From Candidatus Endomicrobium procryptotermitis (lineage in GTDB: Bacteria; Elusimicrobiota; Endomicrobiia; Endomicrobiales; Endomicrobiaceae), in NCBI GenBank assembly GCA_031279415.1, contig JAITIP010000018.1:1-64000 (forward strand): a DNA stretch of 64,000 nt. The letters run 5' to 3'. Of the stretch, positions 25,130-36,140 are shown piece after piece. The number at the start of each line of letters is the position of its first letter. Positions within the stretch are counted from its first letter, which is position 1. The translations under genes were made by a program, and so were the position numbers. The notes beneath the pieces were generated by a model. The model had not been told where the DNA came from. It searched no databases and saw only the letters and a program-made list of their open reading frames with translations.

Positions 25130-28100
25130 TTATGCTGCAAACAGTATGTTTTTTACTGCTCTCAATGAGCCGTTATAATTATTTTTTTCAAAATTTATTT
25201 TAATTCTCCTTTCGTTATATATTTTAAATATCATTGCGAAATATGCAGCTGAAACTCTGCCTCTATATTCCCCTCCTTTTGCAAAACCTTCTTTTTTGAC
25301 AAAAAATTCCGGAAGAGTGAGATTATCCTCCAGATATAAAATTAAAGTTTCAAGCAGTGTTTTTCTTTCCGAATGCGATACGTGCATAAGATAATAGTAC
25401 AGATAAAACGGGTATGCGCTGCCTTTTTTGATTGCACCGTATTCTGTTAACGCATATTTTTTGAATTTTGCAGCGGACTTTTTTATATATGTGTTAAAAT
25501 CATCTATATTTATCAAAGCACTTAAAGAGAAAAGCATAAGAATGTCAGGTGAATAATAATTTTCTATGGTATTTTCAAAATATTTTTCTTTTATCGAATT
25601 TTTTGTCAGGTATATTTCATCTTCCAGATAGTCCGCACGCGCTGAATGTCCGACGATTTTATTCGCGGACGAACAAATTATCAAAGCGTTTAAATACAAA
25701 GCTTCGGACTCAAGAGAATCTATTTCGTTATATCTGCATTTTTCGACAATATTGTCTAAATAAGGGATTATTTTTTTTGTAAGCTCGTATTTTTCTTCAG
25801 CATATAAATCGTTACAAAATAATGAAAATTGTTCTATAAGCCATAACAATAATACCGTATTGCTTCCGTTATCTGAGATGGTTTGCCAGTTTTTAAAATA
25901 TTTATAAAGTTTTGAGGCAAAAGCGTTTTTGTTTCCGCCTCCTAAATATAAACCGTATAAAGACATTATATCGCTTGTCTGTGGAATATAATTTATAAAG
26001 TTATCTTTTATAAAAAACGAGTCGGCAAAAGCAGATACCTTAGACGGAAGCTCTTCGTTTACAGATTTATATTTGCCGTCGATAAGTCCATTCACGAAAC
26101 CGATCAGCTGCATAGTGTAAAGGTGTTTATTTTCTGCGATTGTGTGATTGTTTTTTAATTCGAGAACGTCTATATAACGCATTACGGGGGAAGTGCTGTC
26201 AAAATTGCTTAAATATTTTCTTGCGATTTGAAAAAGAGAACTGCCTTCAGAAATATAAGCAAAAAACTCTTCGCCTTCTTTTCCGTTAGTTTTTATATAC
26301 GAATAAATAGCGTTGAAAATAAGAATGCCCTTTGCTTTGATTTTATATACGACCTTTTCTTCATCGGATATAATTATTTTCCCTGCTTCTGCCGATAATG
26401 TTTTATTTCTCTTTGCTTCTCTGTATCCCAGCATATAATATTGCAGCTGGTCAGAATAAAAAGATTTTTTCATTTCTCTTTTACTGCGGCTTATGTTTTC
26501 CAGCTTTATTGCAGCATCGGAGAAAAAAGATAACGTGAAATTTATATGGTCAAAACCGCAGTTTTTTATCGTATACAGCATTTCTTCAACACCGGTAGAA
26601 TCGCTTATGCCTGTTTTGTATATGGCGTTTTGAACATTTTTTGAAGTTAACGCATAAGTGTTTTCTTTCCCCTGATATATCTCGGTATCGTTGTCCTCAT
26701 ATATAAGAATCGTTTTATCATTTAAACCATTTTGAAGTTTTTTGCGAAGATATTCACAGATATGTCGTTTGTCTTTATAGGAATCTATATTTGTTATGAG
26801 AAATCCGTCAAAAGAAATGCTCTCTTTTAAAAAATTTAATTTCTCTATAACTGCGAATTCTTTTGAAATTCCGTTATACTGTGCAAATAATATTTTTTCA
26901 CCGTTGTTGCAGCTTTCGAGAAAACCATCGCTTGAACCTGCGGATTGTGCTAAAGTCATCAAGTTTACTTTGACAAAAAGTTTTATTCCCTTTTCTTTTA
27001 ATTTTTTGCAGGACTCTCTAAGCTGATTGAAAACCATATATTCCATATATTTGATTTGTTCGATGGCATTATCCCATTTATGCGCGTATGCGGATTTTAC
27101 TGCGACAATTTCTTCATCGGTCAAAAAATTTTTTCCGCTTAATATTAAAGCTGCCATATATTCAAACCCTTTCTCTGAATTTGTAATAAAATTCGTTTTT
27201 TTAAATTTTTCAAATTCTGAAACTTCTTTCGGTTTTGTTTTCAAATATGACAACAATATTCCTGCTGCATAAAATCTTGATGGAACATTCTTCCAAGATT
27301 TAAGCTCGGCTTTTTCTTCAAACATAAGCCCGAGAAAACTGTTGTCTTTATATCCTATTCTGTTCATTTCCATTTTCAAATCGGCCAGCATGGGATTAAA
27401 AATATTTCCTATTACTGAACCTTTATCCGTCTCGGCATATAAATTTGAAATAATCGCCGAATTGATAACTGCTGGGTCAGCAAGCTTGTTGAGCACAAGA
27501 ATATCCGATACAATGTTTAAATTTAATGATGGAATTATTCTCTGAGTCGTATTTTCCGTAGAGGTTTCTATGTTTTCTTCGCCATTTTTTGGTGTTAAAG
27601 CACTTATCACATCAAATAAAGAATTTATGTATTTTTTTGCATCGGTATAAAAAATGTTTTTATCGAGCTTTACAAGCTTATAATCCTGTGAATCTATTTC
27701 CGCGTTTATGCTGCGCCCGAAATTTAATATGAAAGCTGCTTTGGAAAACAATGCCGATATAAGCCCGAGACAAATGGTTTTTTCTGCGATAATATTAAAG
27801 TTTTCGGCTTCCTGTGGGAGCTTTAACGGTATTTTTTCTTCCGGAGGAAAAACTATAATATCTTCACTTATGTTTTTATTTATATAAATACTGCAGAAAT
27901 TTATTTTATTAAGTGTTTCGTCGTTAAAAAATATGTCGTCTATGGTTTGAGGATTGGCAAAAACGCCGGCACCGTCTATCGATATCAGCGAAATCAGATT
28001 ATTCTGCAATGACTGCTTTGTAATACCTTTAAAATTAGCTGATTGTTTTCCCGAGGATAAAGACTCTTTTAAAAATGCCAACATACCTCTTCCTAGAAAA

Positions 28101-31100
28101 ACTCTTTTTCTTAACGCATCTATGCCATTGTCATATTCCTGCGACAATATACTGTTTATTATTTCGCATTCTTTTTCACTGAGAGTTCCGCTGTATAAAG
28201 GTGCGAAAGTTAAGATAGGACAATCATCGGCAAGTTTTTTTATTATGACTTTTGCCGAAACTTCTGTGTCTTCAATGGGAATATTGATAATCGTTCCATC
28301 TTCTCCAAAATTTTCGATGTTGTTTTCCAAAACCGCGCTTATGGAATTTATTCCGGCTTGTCGTGAAACCTGAGCGTGCCGTTTATAATCCGGATTTAAG
28401 TTCGGAGACAAAAAAATACATATCTTTTGAGTGTGCGAAATATTTTGTGTTACTTCATTTGCGAGTTTATTTGATGTGGATATAGGGTTTAACGTATGTT
28501 TTATGGAAGCTAAGCAGGGTGTAAGGATTGACGAACGTTCAACTTTTTGCAGATCATCGTCAAATTCTTTTTTATCCTCATATCTTTCCAAAAATGATTT
28601 TATAAAATTATAATATTCATTTGTCGGGTCAGCTTTGCTCAACATAGTTTCGGGCGATTGTACGATATTTATTTTTAGCGGTCTCTCGGAATTGATATAA
28701 AATTCTTTATGCAAAGCAAATATCCTAGAAAAAAAGTCATAATACTGCTTTCTTGTTCCACGGTTGGATATAGAAGCTGCCATCTTGGACAGATATACGT
28801 CTGCCGATTCTCCGTTGTTTAACATAATGTAAGGTATCATGATATGGTGAAAAAAATCTATCGGAAATTTAGTTCCTTCATAGTTTTCGACAAAATTTCT
28901 TAAAGCGTCTATGTAATGTGCAAAACCTTCAGCTTTGACTCCGCTGAGGGATATTGACATAAGCCCGGAAAACGTTGATACTTGTTCTTCGCTACCCTGC
29001 TTTTTTATGATATTTTCTAAAGTCTTTCTGAGCATATTGTCTGGAATTTGTTCTGGTTCAAAAGTTTTATATATTTTTTTTATAAGACTCTGTCCAGGTA
29101 TTTCTTCGCCTATTTCTCCTGCTATAAATAAAGGAAGATTTTGCGATCGTATCTGCTCATAACTTGCCTGCGCGCTTAAAAGCATTATGTCTCCGGACTG
29201 TTTTAAATTTCCCAAATACACATAAGAAGGATCTGCAATTACTAGTGAACCTTTTTTCACATTGTTTTGAATAAGTCCTACGGAGTTAAGCAAGGATATT
29301 TCGAGCGGTGTCGTCTTTTCCGAATTTATCGCAAAAGCGATTTCATCTAAAATATTTTTATGATTTGAGTTTCCGATATTTAAAATTATTGCTTCAATTT
29401 CCGATATATCTTTATCCGCTGTTTCGGGATATTTTATTTTAAGTTCTCCTGAGTTTATATAAGAAAGAATCTCTATCAAAACATTTGTGTCCGACGGACC
29501 AGAATTTATTATAAATTCAATTTTTACATTTTTTAAGTTTCCTTTTGACATTATCTTTTTAATCGCTTCCTTTATTTCATTTATACCGACGTTATCAGAA
29601 CTTATTGAGATAAAAAGTACATCGGGAACTCTTCCGTAACGGACTTTTGACAGCTGAGAGGCTTTGCTTTTTATTATTTCATTTCTTGGATGCTCCGATG
29701 TTGGTTTTTCATTTTTTATTCCGTAAATTATATTTGACACTTTAGTGTAAAGCAAGCCATAAACTATTGAAATCCAATGCATAACTATGGAAACTCCGAC
29801 TCCTGTTATAAAAACCATAAAAAACCTATAAGGACTTTCATAAAAACCGTTCCCGATGGAGTTTATTAGAAAAAACATAAGCGGAAACAATCTTGTCAGC
29901 ATTTTTCTGAATTTCCACGGCTCGTTAATCCCTATGTCAAATTTTTTCGGGTGGCTTTTGGCATACAGATATTGTTCGGAAAAAGATATGATTTTTTCAT
30001 TATCATATAATCCGGGTACAAGAGCGTTGCCGATATTTATTAAATTATGCATAGACTTTAAAAATCCTTTTTGTGAAGCATAAATGCCAAAATTTATTCC
30101 CATTACGTATCTTACTGCCGCAAGTATCTTAAGTTTTTCAAGAAAAAACAATTTTGTGTTTTTTGATATTCTGTAACCGTTTAAAATGTCCGCATTCATG
30201 GCATAACTGAGAGCTTTATAATACGATTGTGCATATTTTCCAATTTCTTCAAAGCTTTTTATTTCAAGAACGGCGCTTTCTTTTTCTAAATCTGTCATAT
30301 TCTTGATTTTATCCATAGAAGCGTTATAAAGCAGGCTGAAATCTTGTATTATCGAAATAATCTGTTCTTTGTTTTCTGGTATAAAAATATCTTTGTTAAA
30401 GACTGTGATTTTGATAATTTGTAAAGCATATTTTCTCATTATTTCAAGCGTATTGACGTTTAGATCGCCGGAATATAATACGCCATGCCATTTTAATAAA
30501 TAGTTTTGGGAGGCATTTACTATGTCTTTTTGTGGCATTGAAGAGGCAAGATTTTGCATTGAGTTTTCCGAAGGAAGAACGAGATTTTGAAAATATATGT
30601 TTGAATAAAATGCTTTATATTGAGCATTTCCATCTATTTCAGTGAGTATGTTTGAAAGTTCTTCTCTTATTTGCGAAAGAGTACGTTTGTCTCCTTCTTT
30701 AAAATATAATTGTACTTTTTCTTCGGCTTTGTGAATTTTTTTCAAAAGTCCAGAATTGTCTTTTGATACGGCATTTTTCAAGTCTTCTAAATCTTTTGAT
30801 ATTTCTATAAGCAGTGTATCTTCATCCGAGATGTACTTGAGCTTTTTGAAATATGCTTCGTCAGTTTTTGAAAAATTTTTAATTTTTTCCAAATAGAATT
30901 TATTACGTTTGCCGATAAAAATCATAAATCTGTGCAAAAATACGGATAATCCAAGTCCCGTACAAAGTGAAAAGATGATAGTGCCTATTACGCCCGTCTG
31001 CCCTATCAGCAGCAAATTGCCGTGTACGCTTGCAAGTGCGGCTATAAAAGCGTATGCAAGAGATTGTATGGTCAAAAATATCGACAATATTCGCTGTATG

Positions 31101-34100
31101 GCTTTTCTATCTCCCCATCTTTTTTCTATGCCCAAATATGTTTTTTCTGCAGGATGTTCTTTTTCAATAATAAATGTATTTACATCGTATAAAAGAGCGT
31201 AATAGTCATACATGGAACCACTTATAGAGTTGCCTAATGCGCAAAGTTTAAAAATTTGTTTTCTGAGAGACTCTTTCTCTTTTTGGAAATTTGTATGCAT
31301 GCCGAATATCATTCTGTTAAAATGCATTATCTTTGAACGTTCAAATATCGATGATTTAGGAAATATGTATCCGCCGAATATCGATATATTCTCAAAACTG
31401 TCCAAGATTCTTAAATATTCGAGCGAATAATATCCGGACAATATAAATAGTTTTTTGAGATTTTTAAGAGTTTGTGCGTCATTGGGAGGTATTCCGCTGT
31501 TTTCAGCGATATATTTGTCGATTAACTCTATATTTGTTTCACATTTTTTGACCATGTCTTTGTAGATTAAAACACTTTTTCTTCTTTGAGTATCGTAACT
31601 CTTCTTTTTCAATCTCGTATTGATGATTGTTTGGAAAAGCTGATTGTATGAATGTTCTATGGAATTTATAAAAGTGTTATCGCTCGCTTTTTGCAAAAAA
31701 TCAGAAGCAGGGGTATATTCATATTCAATAAAATCCTGCGGTAAAATTGTTTCTTCCAGACTGACATAAAGAGAATGGGGTTGTTTATAAGTGCTTATAT
31801 TTATGTTTTCTATAATGTTTTGAAAATTTGGATTCAGTAGCGAATCAAAAAATGACGAATAATTTTCATAAAATTCACCAAACTCTTTATCTATGCTCAT
31901 TTTCACGAAATACGATAAAGAATCTTCATGATTTTTCATTCTTAAAACAGGTATGAGAATATGCTGTATGAAATCAAGCGCAGGCGGGAAATTTGCCGCG
32001 TTTTCATTTCCATAAATATAGCTGTAGAGTTTTGATATATGTTCCCAAAATGACAGATAAATATTTTCATCTTCAAATCTGAATAAAATATTGCCGGTGG
32101 TGGTTTCGAATTGTCTGATTTCCCTATTGTCAAGATAGGAAGCTTTTTCCAGAAGGCTCTTTCTTTCAAGTTTGTCACCTATTTTTTCAATGTCGAAGTT
32201 ATAGTATATTTTAGGAATATTTTTTTTACCAGTTTCGTCTTTCATTATCCACGGCATTTTGTAATTCAATATTTCGTTGTAACTTGCCATTGAAGATATT
32301 ATTGTTATTTCGCTTTCGGGTTTCATATTTCCGATATAGACATTTCCTGGATTCATGAGAGCGATTCCACCTTTACCGCCGAATGACTGACACGCTCTTA
32401 CCCCGTTTAAAATGCTTAATTCAAGCGAAGTTATTTTTCTTGCGTTAAAGTTGAATGGCAGTTCTCTGCATACCGCCGATTTGTCTAAACCGTCTATATT
32501 AATCGCGCATATTTTTAAATCCGACCATTGCTTGTATTTTATATTTTTAAATCTTATGCGCTTTTTTAACGATTTTATATATTGTGCTATTCCTACAAAA
32601 GACGCTCCCGTGCCGTTATCGCTGACATGAATAAATTTAAAATTGACTTTTCCGAGAGGAGTTAAAGATTTCAATTTTTTAAGAGCGTTTTTATAGTATT
32701 TTATGTCGTCTTTGTTTTTAACGCATATAAGTACAATGTCTGGCATGGCACCATTTAAAGAATCCAAAGTTTTTGAATATTCGTTCATGATAACGGATTC
32801 TCTTGTTGAGTAATTTCTAATAATATTTTGCTTTTGCTTCTGCTTATTAAAAATTTTGACAAGAAGATTTCTTATTGGATTTAAAAAACTTTTTAGCTTT
32901 GTTTCTTGCTTATTTTCAATATTATTTATGATTATTCTCTTATTCTTATCTATGGCGGCTTTTAATGGAATTTTTCTTTTGGAAAACCAGTCGTTTACGG
33001 CTTTAATCGTTTTTTGCGAGTAGATATTGTCAAAACCTGCCCAAAAATCGATTAAAGCTTTAAAATTATTTCCCTCTAAGCCTATACTTATGAGCGGTGG
33101 TGCCAGTGCTGAAGAAACTGACGCGGCGGATATTTGAATAACGCTTTTATATAAATTTTGCGAAGTTTCACATACAGTAGGCATTAAAGATATATAGGAT
33201 AAATCATCTTTAATCAAATCGACAGTTGTCCCGTGGAAACCGCCTATTACCGCCACATTGACGCTTTTATACGATTTATTGTTAAAAATAATATTATTTT
33301 TTGGGGTTTCGCCTGCAAGCGTCCTTTGGATATTTTTATAAAAAATGCTGTTACGTAAAATATTGTTTTCATAGTATTTGACTATTTCGTCGTCGGATAA
33401 TATCTCGGATATTTTGAGATAATCTTCTTTGTTTAAATATTTGAAACAAGTTTTCAAAATCGAACTTTTATTTTCCAAAACATAATAAAATTCTTTTTCC
33501 GACACAGTAAGGGTTTTGTATTTATCCAAAATATCCATAAGAAAATATAAATATACATCTGCATCCGCATATGAAGAGCTGATTATGCCGTCCTGCAATA
33601 TTTCTGTTTGCAATATGAGCTTGTTTGGGTTTAAAGAGTTTTTAAGCTCATTGAGGTATAACAACCTGGCCAAATTTGGAAACTGTATTAGGATATCATT
33701 GAAACGGGTATTTAATAGTGCATATAAATCCGACAGAAATTTGCCGCTTCCGCTTTTTGATGGTTCTTCTGTCAACTTAACAAATTCTGAATATGGAATA
33801 TTCTTTTTCAAAAATTCCCATACAGAATATATATCTTTGTAAGCATTTTTTTCATTCAAAGATTCTTTTAATTGAGCTATTGTTAAATATTTGTTTATTT
33901 CATCATAATATTTTAAATCTATGGAAAAATCTCCGAAGATGCTTCCGGTTTTGCGTATAGATCTTCCCGTGTTTTTGTCAGGATTTTTTACTTCTTCTAT
34001 GGTTTTTATAATGCCGCGGCTTTTTTTGCCGGCGCCGTAATATAATCTTTCTTTCATGGCTGACAGGAAGCTTTCATTGTTTTCATGTTTTTTGGAGGCT

Positions 34101-34561
34101 GTCTTTAAGTTGTCTACATATATAGCCCAATCTTCCAGTCCGTAAATGTTTCTAAAATCATTATTTACGGCAAAAACTTCGGCGCCGCTGGCAAGTCCTG
34201 AAAAAAGAAATATATCCATGATTTTTTTCTTTCCATCATCTTTGCCGTCAATATTTGAAATATCTATTTTACCATGCGGCGCTCCTTCTGCAAAAACATA
34301 ATTTAAAACACCGCAGTCATGTAATTTTGAAAGCAGATTGAATATTAGTTTTTGAATATCTGGATTTGTGTGCATATCGTTTACGAATATTATGAGAGGA
34401 GTGTCGTACTTATATGATGAATCGACAACTGTAAATCCGCTGAAAATGTCGGATACGACATTTTTATTGTTTGTGGTAAAAGCGTGGCATATATCTGAAG
34501 ATGCCATTAAAAAAATACATAAAGAAATCGTTAGAGTTATAATTTTTTTTGAGATAGTCAT
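25130..34561 (-). CDS. Giant 3,143-residue exported/membrane protein with duplicated module
   Basis: A single uninterrupted frame starts at ATG 34561 with an AAAGGAG SD. Residues 1-28 form a signal peptide or anchor (LTISLCIFLMASSDICHAF). Residues about 55-445 look like a ChaN/TraB-type fold: IIFVNDMHTNPDIQ (His64, Gln70), VFAEGAPHG (Glu92), FAVNNDFRNIYGLEDW and the closing VAVIGGFHGTTVDLI (about 434-448). An alpha/beta plus helical module then occurs twice, about 1,040 residues apart: MPDIVLICVKNK...VYIGNMK...FIQHILIPVL (about 605-880) and VPDVLFISISSD...VYLGNLK...FFHHIMIPYI (about 1642-1900). Two hydrophobic hairpins lie near 1155-1235 and 1555-1615. The last 1,200 residues are largely helical and unrecognised. 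Catalysis and substrate are unknown. Confidence 0.85.
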   Translation of the reverse strand: MTISKKIITLTISLCIFLMASSDICHAFTTNNKNVVSDIFSGFTVVDSSYKYDTPLIIFVNDMHTNPDIQKLIFNLLSKLHDCGVLNYVFAEGAPHGKIDISNIDGKDDGKKKIMDIFLFSGLASGAEVFAVNNDFRNIYGLEDWAIYVDNLKTASKKHENNESFLSAMKERLYYGAGKKSRGIIKTIEEVKNPDKNTGRSIRKTGSIFGDFSIDLKYYDEINKYLTIAQLKESLNEKNAYKDIYSVWEFLKKNIPYSEFVKLTEEPSKSGSGKFLSDLYALLNTRFNDILIQFPNLARLLYLNELKNSLNPNKLILQTEILQDGIISSSYADADVYLYFLMDILDKYKTLTVSEKEFYYVLENKSSILKTCFKYLNKEDYLKISEILSDDEIVKYYENNILRNSIFYKNIQRTLAGETPKNNIIFNNKSYKSVNVAVIGGFHGTTVDLIKDDLSYISLMPTVCETSQNLYKSVIQISAASVSSALAPPLISIGLEGNNFKALIDFWAGFDNIYSQKTIKAVNDWFSKRKIPLKAAIDKNKRIIINNIENKQETKLKSFLNPIRNLLVKIFNKQKQKQNIIRNYSTRESVIMNEYSKTLDSLNGAMPDIVLICVKNKDDIKYYKNALKKLKSLTPLGKVNFKFIHVSDNGTGASFVGIAQYIKSLKKRIRFKNIKYKQWSDLKICAINIDGLDKSAVCRELPFNFNARKITSLELSILNGVRACQSFGGKGGIALMNPGNVYIGNMKPESEITIISSMASYNEILNYKMPWIMKDETGKKNIPKIYYNFDIEKIGDKLERKSLLEKASYLDNREIRQFETTTGNILFRFEDENIYLSFWEHISKLYSYIYGNENAANFPPALDFIQHILIPVLRMKNHEDSLSYFVKMSIDKEFGEFYENYSSFFDSLLNPNFQNIIENINISTYKQPHSLYVSLEETILPQDFIEYEYTPASDFLQKASDNTFINSIEHSYNQLFQTIINTRLKKKSYDTQRRKSVLIYKDMVKKCETNIELIDKYIAENSGIPPNDAQTLKNLKKLFILSGYYSLEYLRILDSFENISIFGGYIFPKSSIFERSKIMHFNRMIFGMHTNFQKEKESLRKQIFKLCALGNSISGSMYDYYALLYDVNTFIIEKEHPAEKTYLGIEKRWGDRKAIQRILSIFLTIQSLAYAFIAALASVHGNLLLIGQTGVIGTIIFSLCTGLGLSVFLHRFMIFIGKRNKFYLEKIKNFSKTDEAYFKKLKYISDEDTLLIEISKDLEDLKNAVSKDNSGLLKKIHKAEEKVQLYFKEGDKRTLSQIREELSNILTEIDGNAQYKAFYSNIYFQNLVLPSENSMQNLASSMPQKDIVNASQNYLLKWHGVLYSGDLNVNTLEIMRKYALQIIKITVFNKDIFIPENKEQIISIIQDFSLLYNASMDKIKNMTDLEKESAVLEIKSFEEIGKYAQSYYKALSYAMNADILNGYRISKNTKLFFLEKLKILAAVRYVMGINFGIYASQKGFLKSMHNLINIGNALVPGLYDNEKIISFSEQYLYAKSHPKKFDIGINEPWKFRKMLTRLFPLMFFLINSIGNGFYESPYRFFMVFITGVGVSIVMHWISIVYGLLYTKVSNIIYGIKNEKPTSEHPRNEIIKSKASQLSKVRYGRVPDVLFISISSDNVGINEIKEAIKKIMSKGNLKNVKIEFIINSGPSDTNVLIEILSYINSGELKIKYPETADKDISEIEAIILNIGNSNHKNILDEIAFAINSEKTTPLEISLLNSVGLIQNNVKKGSLVIADPSYVYLGNLKQSGDIMLLSAQASYEQIRSQNLPLFIAGEIGEEIPGQSLIKKIYKTFEPEQIPDNMLRKTLENIIKKQGSEEQVSTFSGLMSISLSGVKAEGFAHYIDALRNFVENYEGTKFPIDFFHHIMIPYIMLNNGESADVYLSKMAASISNRGTRKQYYDFFSRIFALHKEFYINSERPLKINIVQSPETMLSKADPTNEYYNFIKSFLERYEDKKEFDDDLQKVERSSILTPCLASIKHTLNPISTSNKLANEVTQNISHTQKICIFLSPNLNPDYKRHAQVSRQAGINSISAVLENNIENFGEDGTIINIPIEDTEVSAKVIIKKLADDCPILTFAPLYSGTLSEKECEIINSILSQEYDNGIDALRKRVFLGRGMLAFLKESLSSGKQSANFKGITKQSLQNNLISLISIDGAGVFANPQTIDDIFFNDETLNKINFCSIYINKNISEDIIVFPPEEKIPLKLPQEAENFNIIAEKTICLGLISALFSKAAFILNFGRSINAEIDSQDYKLVKLDKNIFYTDAKKYINSLFDVISALTPKNGEENIETSTENTTQRIIPSLNLNIVSDILVLNKLADPAVINSAIISNLYAETDKGSVIGNIFNPMLADLKMEMNRIGYKDNSFLGLMFEEKAELKSWKNVPSRFYAAGILLSYLKTKPKEVSEFEKFKKTNFITNSEKGFEYMAALILSGKNFLTDEEIVAVKSAYAHKWDNAIEQIKYMEYMVFNQLRESCKKLKEKGIKLFVKVNLMTLAQSAGSSDGFLESCNNGEKILFAQYNGISKEFAVIEKLNFLKESISFDGFLITNIDSYKDKRHICEYLRKKLQNGLNDKTILIYEDNDTEIYQGKENTYALTSKNVQNAIYKTGISDSTGVEEMLYTIKNCGFDHINFTLSFFSDAAIKLENISRSKREMKKSFYSDQLQYYMLGYREAKRNKTLSAEAGKIIISDEEKVVYKIKAKGILIFNAIYSYIKTNGKEGEEFFAYISEGSSLFQIARKYLSNFDSTSPVMRYIDVLELKNNHTIAENKHLYTMQLIGFVNGLIDGKYKSVNEELPSKVSAFADSFFIKDNFINYIPQTSDIMSLYGLYLGGGNKNAFASKLYKYFKNWQTISDNGSNTVLLLWLIEQFSLFCNDLYAEEKYELTKKIIPYLDNIVEKCRYNEIDSLESEALYLNALIICSSANKIVGHSARADYLEDEIYLTKNSIKEKYFENTIENYYSPDILMLFSLSALINIDDFNTYIKKSAAKFKKYALTEYGAIKKGSAYPFYLYYYLMHVSHSERKTLLETLILYLEDNLTLPEFFVKKEGFAKGGEYRGRVSAAYFAMIFKIYNERRIKINFEKNNYNGSLRAVKNILFAA

Positions 34562-34888
34562 GATGTAAATCTCCTTTTTGTCATATGATAAGAAACAGAA
34601 ATTAAGAACTTATAAATGTTTTGTTAAAAATGGGTTAAAAATATTTGATGGAATTTAAAAGCGATGTGACTGGCTGAAAATGCTGTTATTTTATGCTGTG
34701 ACAAAGGACAAGCATGCGCAAAGTTGGTGAGCGTTTTTTATGAATAGTTTATTGCTAACGAAAAATTAACAATTCCTTTATTTTCTCTTAATTTACGTTT
34801 TGTATTATTTTGTTGTGAAGAGACAAAATCCGAAGCGGAGTCTTTGAATAACGGACTTGAAATGTCCGCAAAAAAGGGAGGAAAAGGA
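34562..34888. promoter_or_regulatory. Divergent regulatory region, giant gene / porin-pst operon
   Basis: About 325 bases separate the two divergent genes. GCTGTTATTTTATGCTGTGA (34682-34701) contains two CTGT half-sites reminiscent of a Pho box, but the half-sites start 13 rather than 11 bases apart. No convincing sigma-70 pair was chosen. A small CGGAC/GTCCG hairpin (34853-34869) precedes the porin SD. Phosphate control from here is expected from the downstream genes, not proved. Confidence 0.3.
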
Positions 34889-36115
34889 ATGAAGTTTTCA
34901 AAAGTGGTATCGGTTTTAGTGGCTGCGGCATTTTTATCAGGAACATCTTTTGCCGGAGAAGTTGACAAGCTTGCAAATATGCTTGCTGAAAAAGGTCTTA
35001 TTTCATACGGGGAGGCGCAGCAAGTTGTTACGGAAACAAAAGAATCTACAAGGCAGCTCACTGCAAGTGGTTTGAATCCTACGCTTCCTGCGTGGATACA
35101 GAATATGTCTATTAAAGGGGATATAAGGGTAAGGCACCAAGTCGATTGGGACGGTGCAAATACAAGAAACAGAGAAAGATTAAGACTTCGTTTTGGAATC
35201 GAAACAAGGCCTGTTGAAAGCATTAAAGCGGCGTTTGGAATCGCCAGCGGAGCTCTCGGAGGAAGTGGAGACAAAAATCCTACATCGACAAATCACACTT
35301 TTCAATCATTTAATAAAGTACCATTATTTATAGATTATGCATATTTGCAATATGATCCCGTGAGTTGCCTTAAAATAAGCGGCGGTAAAGTCAAAGGAGG
35401 AACGCATCTGTGGAATCCCACAGATTTAATCTGGGATACCGATATTAATCCCGACGGTTTTGCTGTCAATTTTAACAAAAGCGCTGGTTCAAAAATAAAT
35501 ATTTTTGCCAATGCGGGCTGGTATATTTTAAATGAAGGCAGAAACGGAAGAATAATGCCCGACACATATATTATTCAGCCTGGAATTTCTTTTGCTACTG
35601 GAAATTTCAGCGCGAAGTTTGGTCTTTCTTATCAGCAGTTTAATATGAAAGATAGAGAAGTTGTTTCAAACGAGTCAGGCTCTTATTTGCTGCCCAACGA
35701 TTCGGATTTCAGATGTATTAATCCGGGCATAGAACTTAAGTTGAAAGAAGTCATCGCGGGCTTAACTTTAGGTATTTTCGGCGATTATGTCAAAAATACC
35801 GATGATACCGTTCACAAAAATAATCTTGAAGGCCGCGTTTTTGGTTTTCAATTCGGAAGTGATAAGATTGCGGAATTTGGAACATGGCAGATTAAAGCTA
35901 TGAACAGATATTTGGAAGAATATGCCGTTCCTTTGGGATTGGGTGATTCAGATGCTTATGGAGGAAAAGGAAACAGTAAAGGCTATGAAGTCATATTGAC
36001 TTTGGGCATTGCCAAAAATCTGTCGTTTGGGTTCGACTATTATCAAATGGAACAGATTGATGGGTCGAAAAATCCTAAAAGTCTTGCCCAGTTCGACTTA
36101 AATTATAAATTTTAA
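34889..36115 (+). CDS. Outer-membrane porin at the head of the pst operon
   Basis: ATG 34889 with AAAGGGAGG starts MKFSKVVSVLVAAAFLSGTS and a signal peptide ending SFAGE (408 residues); the frame is open from 34844 without support. A short coiled region (VDKLANMLAEKGLISYGEAQ) resembles the periplasmic segment of putative porins. Alternating beta strands then run to the C-terminal aromatic LAQFDLNYKF, the usual outer-membrane barrel end. RNRERLRLRFGIETRP and the SGGKVKGGTHLWNPTDLIWD strand pair are typical. Its position 25 bases before pstS suggests phosphate or phosphoester entry through the outer membrane (inference). Confidence 0.82.
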   Translation: MKFSKVVSVLVAAAFLSGTSFAGEVDKLANMLAEKGLISYGEAQQVVTETKESTRQLTASGLNPTLPAWIQNMSIKGDIRVRHQVDWDGANTRNRERLRLRFGIETRPVESIKAAFGIASGALGGSGDKNPTSTNHTFQSFNKVPLFIDYAYLQYDPVSCLKISGGKVKGGTHLWNPTDLIWDTDINPDGFAVNFNKSAGSKINIFANAGWYILNEGRNGRIMPDTYIIQPGISFATGNFSAKFGLSYQQFNMKDREVVSNESGSYLLPNDSDFRCINPGIELKLKEVIAGLTLGIFGDYVKNTDDTVHKNNLEGRVFGFQFGSDKIAEFGTWQIKAMNRYLEEYAVPLGLGDSDAYGGKGNSKGYEVILTLGIAKNLSFGFDYYQMEQIDGSKNPKSLAQFDLNYKF

Positions 36116-36140
36116 AATTTAAAACAAGGAGAAAAAATAA

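Noticed and set aside
34682-34701. Pho box upstream of the porin
   Set aside because: Two CTGT half-sites are present, but their spacing is 13 rather than 11 bases, so it is mentioned only as a weak hint.
34738-35274. 178-codon minus-strand frame across the porin start
   Set aside because: It lies opposite a gene with SD, signal peptide and barrel features, and it has no recognisable content.
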